Shown: positions 58,543 through 64,000 of the stretch, piece after piece | Layout: every line of letters starts with the position of its first letter | How positions within the stretch are numbered: the stretch's first letter is position 1 | Source: Hyphomonadaceae bacterium | GTDB taxonomy: Bacteria; Pseudomonadota; Alphaproteobacteria; Caulobacterales; Aquidulcibacteraceae | NCBI GenBank assembly: GCA_019753105.1 | Contig: JAIELJ010000011.1 | Coordinates: forward strand, 1-64,000 | Direction of reading: 5' to 3' | Length of the DNA stretch: 64,000 nt | Notes under the pieces: model-generated | Database searches by the model: none | Told to the model about the DNA's origin: nothing | The model's input: the letters and a program-made list of their open reading frames with translations, nothing else | Translations under genes and position numbers: made by a program

Positions 58543-58675
58543 CCATCATGTAATGCGTTAGATAAGCTGCGGCGAAATCGACGCGCGCTGATCTGTACAA
58601 CACTTCGACCCGTAATTCCCGCATTCGCAGCAGGCGAGCAGCGTTCTGCACTCGCCAGAATGAGGGACGACAACC

Positions 58676-59449
58676 ATGCTTCGCTCAACTCTCGGCGCAG
58701 CGGCGCTGATGCTCGCCTTAGGCGCGTCACCCGCTGTCGCACAAGACTATTACGGCTCGGTCAGCCTCGGCGCATCTTGGCTCGACGATTCAGACAATAG
58801 CGGCGCACTCACCAGTGATTTCACGACCGGCGCAGGCACGACGATCCCCGCCGGAACGGTTTTGCCATCGGGCACCGGCCTCGGCTGGACCACTGAGTTC
58901 GACGAAGGATATGCGCTGAGCGCAGCTATCGGACGCCGCTTCGGCCCATTCCGCGGCGAACTTGAACTCGCTTACCAGGACAACGATGTCGACACGCACA
59001 ATGGCGTCACAGTCGGCGGCGGCAACATCGATGCGGAAGACGCAGGCGTGCTGATAACCGGCTCGCCCAATCTCGGCGTCACTGTCGGCGAACTCGTCGA
59101 TGACGGCCAAGGTTCGGTCGACACGACCTTCCTGTTCGCCAACGGCTATTACGATTTCACGCCGGTCGGCCCAGTCACGCCCTACATCGGCGCCGGCGTT
59201 GGCGTTGGTTTCGTCAATGTCGACTACTCGCCGTCCGGCGTCACGATCGTCGATGATGACGCCACCGTTTTCGCCTACCAACTGATCGGCGGCGCTTCCT
59301 TCGACATCTCGGAGCGCACGGCGCTGTTCGCCCAATATCGCTATCGCGCCACCGAAGATGTCGAGACCGATGTGTCGCTCTTCGACGCGAACCTCGACAT
59401 CGAAAACCGCGCATCGATCATTGAAGCCGGCGTACGCTTCCGCTTCTAA
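58676..59449 (+). CDS. Outer-membrane beta-barrel protein
   Basis: A 257-residue protein with a signal peptide (cleavage after VAQ near residue 22) and alternating beta-strands ending in a C-terminal aromatic FRF, the recognition motif for barrel assembly. Examples are YYGSVSLGASWLDDSDNSGAL, FGPFRGELELAYQDNDVD, PVTPYIGAGVGVGFVNVDYSP and ALFAQYRYRATEDVET. The family is the OmpW/porin-like small barrel group (OMP_b-brl). It may be a paralogue of the barrel part of the preceding OmpA-family protein, since both share the PYIGAGVG motif, but it has no OmpA domain. A terminator follows. Confidence 0.87.
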   Translation: MLRSTLGAAALMLALGASPAVAQDYYGSVSLGASWLDDSDNSGALTSDFTTGAGTTIPAGTVLPSGTGLGWTTEFDEGYALSAAIGRRFGPFRGELELAYQDNDVDTHNGVTVGGGNIDAEDAGVLITGSPNLGVTVGELVDDGQGSVDTTFLFANGYYDFTPVGPVTPYIGAGVGVGFVNVDYSPSGVTIVDDDATVFAYQLIGGASFDISERTALFAQYRYRATEDVETDVSLFDANLDIENRASIIEAGVRFRF

Positions 59450-59470
59450 ACATTGAGAAGAGTGGAACTG

Positions 59471-59504
59471 TAACGGGCCCGGTCGCAACGCCGGGCCCGT
59501 TTTT
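59471..59504 (+). terminator. Intrinsic terminator after the barrel gene
   Basis: AACGGGCCCGG pairs with CCGGGCCCGTT around an eight-base loop, followed by TTTTC. The arms extend 59472-59501. A clear Rho-independent terminator with almost the same stem as the one at 58508. Confidence 0.85.
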
Positions 59505-59727
59505 CATTCCCGAGGTGAGCGGCGCGGCCCTCCCACCAGGCTCGGCGGACGCGCAACGCTGCGGATTTTGGCGTTTCTCACCCCAATCCCGCCTTCCCTT
59601 CCGCCACCCCCGGCGCTATATCCCGCCGCAACTGACCTCGTCCGCGCCCGGATGCGTCAGCCCGTTGCACCAGATGGCTAGCGCCTGGCGACGACGCCGG
59701 GCGCTTTTGCGTATCTGGAGCCCTTCC

Positions 59728-60360
59728 ATGTCCTCGAACGTGCTGATGCCGAAGGCTACTGCCGTCTGGCTGATCGAAAACACTTCGCTCACCTTCAAGC
59801 AGGTCGCTGATTTCACCGGCCTGCACCCGCTCGAAGTGCAAGGCATCGCCAATGAAGATGTCGCCAAGGGCATTCGCGGCGTCGATCCGATCGCCGGCGG
59901 CTTCCTCTCGCGCGAAGAGATCGCCAAGGGCGAGGCGGACGAGACCTACACACTGAAGGTCATCGAGCAAAAGCGCGTCGATCTTCCGCAAGTGAAGAAG
60001 AAGGGCGCCCGCTACACCCCGATCGCGCGCCGCCAAGATCGCCCAGACGCGATCGCCTGGTTCCTGAAGAACCACCCGGAAGTGCCGGATTCCAAAATCG
60101 TGAAGCTCATCGGCACGACGAAGGCGACGATCGAGCAAGTTCGCTCGCGCGCGCACTGGAATAGCGCCCAGATCAAGCCGGTCGACCCCGTCACCATCGG
60201 CCTCTGCAGCCAGATCGAACTCGACGCCGTCGTCGCCGACGCTGCGGCCGCAAAAGCCCGGGCCGACAAGCGCACCTCAAAGACCGAAGCGAAGACGCTG
60301 AAAGCGGCGCAAGAAACGGCGCCGGACGAGAGCTACGACGCCCAGGGCGACGACGCGTAA
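59728..60360 (+). CDS. trcR: TrcR-type cell-cycle transcriptional regulator (DUF1013)
   Basis: A 210-residue DUF1013 protein. The first half, PKATAVWLIENTSLTFKQVADFTGLHPLEVQGIANEDVA (in pieces), and the second, RQDRPDAIAWFLKNHPEVPDSKIVKLIGTTKATIEQVRSR, look like two HTH units; both are highly conserved in alphaproteobacteria. TrcR in Caulobacter is an essential cell-cycle factor that associates with transcription. The tail after residue 170 is Ala/Lys/Glu-rich. ATG 59728 is chosen on GGAG nine bases upstream; ATG 59746 is a second choice. An alpha-like CTATAT lies at 59616. Confidence 0.87.
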   Translation: MSSNVLMPKATAVWLIENTSLTFKQVADFTGLHPLEVQGIANEDVAKGIRGVDPIAGGFLSREEIAKGEADETYTLKVIEQKRVDLPQVKKKGARYTPIARRQDRPDAIAWFLKNHPEVPDSKIVKLIGTTKATIEQVRSRAHWNSAQIKPVDPVTIGLCSQIELDAVVADAAAAKARADKRTSKTEAKTLKAAQETAPDESYDAQGDDA

Positions 60361-60473
60361 TCAACAGGCGAGAGATCGCCCAGCCCCCTGCGCCAAACTG
60401 GCCCTTGCTCTAGGGCCAACTTCTTGCGATTAAAACTGCGAAGCGGTTGCAACAAGAAGTGGGTCGGCGGGGA

Positions 60474-62618
60474 ATGAAGTCCAAGGCATTGATGCTGGCC
60501 GGGGCCGCGATCGCGCTCGGCGCCTGGAGCGGCGAAGCGCGTGCCGACGAAGCCGGCGAGCAGACCGCGGAAGTGGTGGTCGTCGGCCAGCGCGGCAACT
60601 TGCTGCGCATCCCGGGCTCCGGCGACACGATCGAGGCTGAGGACCTCGAACGCTCGCGCGTGCTCACCGTCAACGAAGCGCTGCGCCAGGTGGCGGGCGT
60701 CTACCCGCGCGACGAAGAAGGCTTGGGGCTGCGCCCGAACATCGGTGTGCGCGGCCTCTCGCCCACGCGCTCCAGCGAAGTCTTGTTGCTCGAAGATGGG
60801 CTGCCGCTGACCTACGGCCCCTATGGCGACAACGCCACTTATTCGCACCCGCCGCTGCGCCGTTTCGCACGCATCGAAGTCTTGCGCGGCGCGAGCCAAA
60901 TCCGCTTCGGGCCGCACACAGTCGGCGGCGTCGTCAATTACATCTCGCCGCGCGCGCCGGATGAGTTCGGCGGCAGCCTGTTTCTCGCCGGCGGCGACCT
61001 TGGCTACGCCGAGGCCGCGCTCTCGCTCGGCGGCCCAATTGCGGGCTTCCGCGTGCTCGGCCATGTCAACTCAACCGGCTTTGATGGCATACGCGAGAAC
61101 CACGATCTCGAGTTCAACGATTACAGCCTGCGCATCGAACGCTCGCTTGCGCCGAACCACGAACTGACGGCGCGCTTTTCCGTCAACGAAGAAAACAGCC
61201 AAGTTTCTTACTCGGGCCTCACCACAGCGGAATTCAACGCCAACCCATTCGGCAATCCGTTCCCGAACGATCGCTTCGACACGCAACGTTACACCGGCGC
61301 GATCACGCACGGCTGGCAGATCACACCCTCGATCGATCTGACGACGTCGGTCTACGCGCTTTATTTCAACCGCGATTGGTGGCGCCAGTCGTCGAACTCC
61401 GGCCAGCGCCCGAGCGATTCATCCGATCTCGCGTGCGGCGGCATGGCCAATCTCAACACCACGTGCGGCACGGAAGGCCGTCTGCGCGAATATCACCAAT
61501 ATGGCATCGAGAGCCGTCTGCGTTGGGAAGGATCTCTGCTCGGCGCCGATACTGATCTCGAAGCGGGGCTCCGCTATCACCGCGAACGCCAAAGCCGCTT
61601 GCAGGTGAACGCGGACACGCCGACGGGGCGCACGCCGGGCGTCACCGCCAATGGCGGCACGCCGGAAAACAATCTGCGCTACGCCGATGCCTGGTCCGGC
61701 TTTGCGCTGGCGACATTTGACTACGGCCGATTCGCCATCAGCCCCGGCGTGCGCGTTGAAGCGATCGAGTACGAACGCACCAACCGCCTGAACGGCCTCA
61801 CCGCATCAACCGATCTCACCGAGATCATCCCAGGACTCGGCGTTACGTACGACATCAACGATAATCTCGTCGTTTACGGCGGCGTTCATCGCGGCTTCTC
61901 CCCGCCGCGCATCGAAGACATCGTCACCAATGCAGGCGGCACAGTCGATCTCGACGCTGAAGAAAGCACCAATTGGGAACTCGGCCTGCGCGGCACGCCG
62001 GCGCGGGGCTTCGATATCGACGTCAGCTATTTCGTGATGGAGTTCGACAATCAAATCGTGCCCGCTTCGGTCGCCGGCGGCGCAGGCGCCACTCTCACCA
62101 GCGCGGGTGAAACGCGTCACGCCGGCCTTGAGGCCACCGCGCGCTATTCGCTGCGCGACGCCGGCGTCATGCAGCGCGACGATCTTTATCTGCGCACCGC
62201 CATAACGTGGGTTAGCGAAGCGGAGTATGTCGGCGATCGCTTCTCCAACGTTTCAGGATTTGGCGCCGTGTCCGTCACCGGCAATCGCCTGCCTTACGCG
62301 CCCGAGTGGATCGTCTCGGCGGCTGTCGGCTACGAATGGGGCGACTGGCTGAACCTGCAAGCCGAGCTGCAATACACCGGCGAGATGTTCACCGACGATC
62401 TCAACACGGTTGCGCCCACCGCCAACGGGCAACGCGGCCTCATTGAAGACGCAGCCATCGTCAATCTCGCGGCGAATTACACGCCAGGCGGCGATGACGT
62501 GACCTACTTCGTCACGATGAAGAACGTGTTCGACGAACTCTACATCGTCGACCGCGCCCGCGGCATCCTCCCCGGCGCACCACGCATGGTGCAGGCGGGA
62601 TTGAGCCTGCGGTTCTAA
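60474..62618 (+). CDS. TonB-dependent receptor, FecA-like
   Basis: A 714-residue outer-membrane receptor for a ferric complex or similar cargo. Signal peptide to about residue 22 (ALMLAGAAIALGAWSGEARA), then a possible TonB box (EVVVVGQRG), the plug domain with LTVNEALRQVAGVYPRDEEGLGLRPNIGVRGLSP and IEVLRGASQIRFGPHTVGGVVNYIS, and a 22-strand barrel ending MVQAGLSLRF. The plug pattern is closest to FecA-type ferric-citrate receptors, without the extra N-terminal signalling domain. No fecI/fecR or transporter genes are adjacent. ATG 60474 is preferred to TTG 60447. Overlaps msrA by four bases. Confidence 0.9.
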   Translation: MKSKALMLAGAAIALGAWSGEARADEAGEQTAEVVVVGQRGNLLRIPGSGDTIEAEDLERSRVLTVNEALRQVAGVYPRDEEGLGLRPNIGVRGLSPTRSSEVLLLEDGLPLTYGPYGDNATYSHPPLRRFARIEVLRGASQIRFGPHTVGGVVNYISPRAPDEFGGSLFLAGGDLGYAEAALSLGGPIAGFRVLGHVNSTGFDGIRENHDLEFNDYSLRIERSLAPNHELTARFSVNEENSQVSYSGLTTAEFNANPFGNPFPNDRFDTQRYTGAITHGWQITPSIDLTTSVYALYFNRDWWRQSSNSGQRPSDSSDLACGGMANLNTTCGTEGRLREYHQYGIESRLRWEGSLLGADTDLEAGLRYHRERQSRLQVNADTPTGRTPGVTANGGTPENNLRYADAWSGFALATFDYGRFAISPGVRVEAIEYERTNRLNGLTASTDLTEIIPGLGVTYDINDNLVVYGGVHRGFSPPRIEDIVTNAGGTVDLDAEESTNWELGLRGTPARGFDIDVSYFVMEFDNQIVPASVAGGAGATLTSAGETRHAGLEATARYSLRDAGVMQRDDLYLRTAITWVSEAEYVGDRFSNVSGFGAVSVTGNRLPYAPEWIVSAAVGYEWGDWLNLQAELQYTGEMFTDDLNTVAPTANGQRGLIEDAAIVNLAANYTPGGDDVTYFVTMKNVFDELYIVDRARGILPGAPRMVQAGLSLRF

Positions 62619-63223
62619 CGCCGCCAAACCTGGCGCAGCACGCGATCGCGGCCGCAGCCGGCGCGGTACGCGGCGTATTGCATCGGATTACGCCGCGCGT
62701 AGTCGCGGTGATATTCTTCCGCCGGCCAGAACGTCGCTGCGTCGAGCACCGGCGTCAGCACGCGGCCATTGACGCGGCCTGACGCGATGATCTCGCGCTT
62801 GCTTGCTTCTGCAATCGGGCGCTGCGCGGCGGTTGCAAAAATCGCCGTGCGATAGCTTGAGCCGCGATCGCAGAACTGGCCGCCATCGTCGGTCGGATCG
62901 ACTAACGGCCAATAGCGCGCGAGCAATTGCTCGTATGAGATGCGGCCGGAATCGTAACGCACGCGCACAGCCTCGTAGTGGCCGGGGTGGTTCTCATAAG
63001 TCGGGTTCTCGTTGCGCCCGCCGGTATAGCCGCTCTCGACCGAGATCACGCCCGGGATCGCGCCCATGTCGTGCTCCATGCACCAGAAGCACCCACCCGC
63101 GAAGATCGCCTCCTCCACCGCGCCAGTCGGCGGCGTTTGCGGCTGCGCGGTCGCGGGCGCCGGTGGCGAGCATGCGGCGGCGGCGAGGAACAAGAGGCTG
63201 GCAAGGAGCGTGCGACGGATCAT
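62615..63223 (-). CDS. msrA: Peptide-methionine (S)-S-oxide reductase, probable lipoprotein
   Basis: A 202-residue MsrA that reduces methionine-S-sulfoxide in proteins. The N-terminus RRTLLASLLFLAAAAC carries a lipobox (Cys near residue 17), so this copy is exported and lipidated, acting in the periplasm. The catalytic motif is FAGGCFWCMEHD near residue 43; ESGYTGGRNENPTYENHPGHYEAVRV and EYHRDYARRNP are the remaining signature parts. Recycling Cys after residue 185 (AGCGRD) is present. ATG 63223 fits the lipobox; the open frame above is shadow. Convergent with the TonB receptor. Confidence 0.92.
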   Translation of the reverse strand: MIRRTLLASLLFLAAAACSPPAPATAQPQTPPTGAVEEAIFAGGCFWCMEHDMGAIPGVISVESGYTGGRNENPTYENHPGHYEAVRVRYDSGRISYEQLLARYWPLVDPTDDGGQFCDRGSSYRTAIFATAAQRPIAEASKREIIASGRVNGRVLTPVLDAATFWPAEEYHRDYARRNPMQYAAYRAGCGRDRVLRQVWRR

Positions 63224-63350
63224 GCTGGTGATACGTGCGAAGTCTGCGTTCGGTTGCTGATTGCGCAACCGAACCGCAGTTTCACGATTGAGTGAGAGCG
63301 TTCGCGCCGACGCGGCCACGCGTCAGGCATTGGCGCGAGCGCCACACTCA

Positions 63351-63364
63351 CGCGCTTAAGCGCG
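63351..63364. repeat. 14-base perfect palindrome
   Basis: CGCGCTTAAGCGCG is a perfect palindrome in the gap between msrA and the minus-strand DUF465 gene, with the TTAA core at the centre. It may be an operator or a hairpin terminator for the DUF465 gene, which ends 38 bases away; no T-run follows. Confidence 0.4.
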
Positions 63365-63401
63365 CTTGTTCGCCGTTGAGAATTGCAGCCGCGTTATGCG
63401 G

Positions 63402-63581
63402 CTAATGATGATCCAAACCCTGTCGGATCGTTTCGATTTGTTCTTTGAGCTTAAGCTTCTGGCGCTTCATTGCCGTGAGCCGCGCGGGGTCCACGGAAGG
63501 CCTTTGGGCCTCGTTCTTGATGATAATGTCCAGATCCCGATGCCGGGCGTCGAGTTCGCGTAAACGCTGCTCGATAGCCAT
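63402..63581 (-). CDS. DUF465 (YdcH-like) protein
   Basis: A 59-residue protein: MAIEQRLRELDARHRDLDII then IKNEAQRPSVDPARLTAMKRQKLKLKEQIETIR, the DUF465 pattern of two helices with a central Pro turn and Lys-rich second helix. Function unknown; small structures of the family form helical hairpins. AAAGGAGG lies eight bases upstream of ATG 63581, which rejects the longer frame to 63650. Divergent from a second DUF465 gene at 63799 across a candidate CtrA box. Confidence 0.88.
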   Translation of the reverse strand: MAIEQRLRELDARHRDLDIIIKNEAQRPSVDPARLTAMKRQKLKLKEQIETIRQGLDHH

Positions 63582-63656
63582 CGTAGGCGCCTCCTTTAAG
63601 CCAGGGCGGTACGAAGCATGCGCTCGTTTTTTCGCGTTGTCTCCCGGCAACAGTGA

Positions 63657-63671
63657 TTAAGTTTGCATTAA
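63657..63671. promoter_or_regulatory. Candidate CtrA-binding box
   Basis: TTAA-GTTTGCA-TTAA is an exact match to the TTAA-N7-TTAA half-site spacing recognised by CtrA in Caulobacter and relatives. It lies 76 bases upstream of one DUF465 start and 128 upstream of the other, in the only AT-rich patch of the gap. I saw no other exact match in the intergenic gaps I scanned by eye. Confidence 0.5.
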
Positions 63672-63798
63672 TTTCGCTTGCCCTTGTTCCAGCGCGAAAA
63701 TTTCGCGGGCCGGGATGCTTTACAGCGCCTTTCTGGCGTGGCTTAGCTCGTCAAAAGACCGGCGCAAATGCGGGTTCCAACGGCGGAAATTGGGCTTC

Positions 63799-64000
63799 AT
63801 GGACGCCGACGATCCTCCTGAGTTCGACATCAATGACACGCCCGAGAAGCGGGCGCTGCGCGCGCGGCTCTCTGAGCTGCGCGAAGAGCATCGCGCGCTC
63901 GACGCGGCCATCGCTGCGCTGCAAGAGAAAACCAGCGGCGACATGCTGCAGATCGCGCGCTTGAAGCGCGGCAAATTGGTGCTGAAGGACCAAATCCAAT
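63799..64000 (+). CDS. DUF465-type protein, truncated by the window end
   Basis: The frame from ATG 63799 reads MDADDPPEFDINDTPEKRALRARL, then SELREEHRALDAAIAALQEK, TSGDMLQIARLKRGKLVLKDQIQ and continues past the window. The second part is the DUF465 helical hairpin, with the usual L-x-x-E-H-x-x-L-D-x-x-I start and R-L-K-R-x-K-L-x-L-K-D end. It has a longer acidic N-terminus than the neighbouring copy. No stop codon is seen before 64000. No strong ribosome binding site precedes it, only GGCGGAAAT. Confidence 0.75.
   Translation, partial: MDADDPPEFDINDTPEKRALRARLSELREEHRALDAAIAALQEKTSGDMLQIARLKRGKLVLKDQIQ

Noticed and set aside
60447-60473. TTG 60447 as the start of the TonB-dependent receptor
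   Set aside because: The signal peptide starts cleanly at ATG 60474; nine extra residues with Glu and Arg before it would weaken the signal sequence.
1-64000. tRNA genes, CRISPR arrays, transposases or phage genes
   Set aside because: I read both strands for tRNA TTCGA arms with acceptor pairs, regularly spaced repeats and transposase or integrase motifs and saw none; all larger frames have better explanations.

Overview
The window is a gene-dense, GC-rich piece of an alphaproteobacterial chromosome, most likely order Caulobacterales (Hyphomonadaceae-like). The placement rests on cell-cycle and nucleoid genes typical of that group that I recognise by protein sequence: a GapR/DUF2312 protein (47129), an RcdA/DUF1465 protein with its DUF1192 neighbour (54049-54831), a TrcR/DUF1013 protein (59728), and a TacA-like sigma-54 response regulator (49666). 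Caulobacter-type promoters (TTG-C, 14-nt spacer, CTRTA) and a TTAA-N7-TTAA box resembling a CtrA site agree with it. I see no tRNA, rRNA, CRISPR array, insertion sequence, phage or plasmid gene, and no gene-free stretch longer than 300 bases. This is core chromosome, not an island.

Layout. 1-3.0 kb: a dispersed-type inverted repeat, an esterase and TetR regulator facing two overlapping hotdog thioesterases across a clear operator-like palindrome. 2.9-6.4 kb (minus): ilvE, a D-cysteine desulfhydrase-type PLP enzyme, an aspartate/glutamate racemase, a membrane protein and a 30-residue hydrophobic microprotein. 6.6-11.3 kb: response regulator, GT-C glycosyltransferase and histidine kinase in one operon, then an Hsp70-like ATPase. 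11.3-19.8 kb: two Fe(II)/2-oxoglutarate oxygenases, a RimK-type ligase, SthA, a RibD-type reductase, cupin/TetR, proC/YbjN and UbiK. 19.9-24.6 kb: lgt, MidA-like methyltransferase, pgeF and a VanX-like dipeptidase in series, then prs. 24.6-33.3 kb: a TPR protein kinase with an unusual 5' end, rplY-pth-TPR, ychF-MFS and a retropepsin-like protease. 33.4-41.8 kb: small enzymes, suhB, MFS, WecG-type transferase, mnmC, an alanine-rich lipoprotein and motA. 42-47 kb: MFS, MltB-like transglycosylase, rpmJ, TPR lipoprotein, hydrolase. 47-55 kb: gapR, a heptad inverted repeat, DUF1294, the sigma-54 regulator, an ABC1/UbiB kinase, a CPA2 antiporter, rpmE, rcdA and DUF1192. 55-64 kb: a secreted seven-repeat propeller protein, two outer-membrane barrels, trcR, a TonB-dependent receptor, a lipoprotein MsrA and two divergent DUF465 genes.

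Many of the genes build or monitor the envelope (lgt, pgeF, dipeptidase, MltB, OmpA, barrels, TonB receptor, OmpR-type two-component system) or belong to the translation and nucleotide core (rplY, rpmE, rpmJ, pth, ychF, prs, mnmC). Operons are tight, with many ATGA or 8-base start/stop overlaps, and convergent pairs commonly overlap by 4 bases.

Points most worth a second look: a kinase reading frame that continues upstream of its first start codon to a GGAGG/TTG site one base out of frame across a G6 run; a shared promoter-leader motif in front of three ribosomal-protein genes; an inverted array of TTNGGGA heptads filling the gap after gapR; a secreted seven-blade cysteine-paired propeller; and a candidate CtrA box between two DUF465 genes. 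I did not find a clearly new multi-gene defence or biosynthetic system. All functions are read from sequence features and recalled family knowledge; no database search was run.
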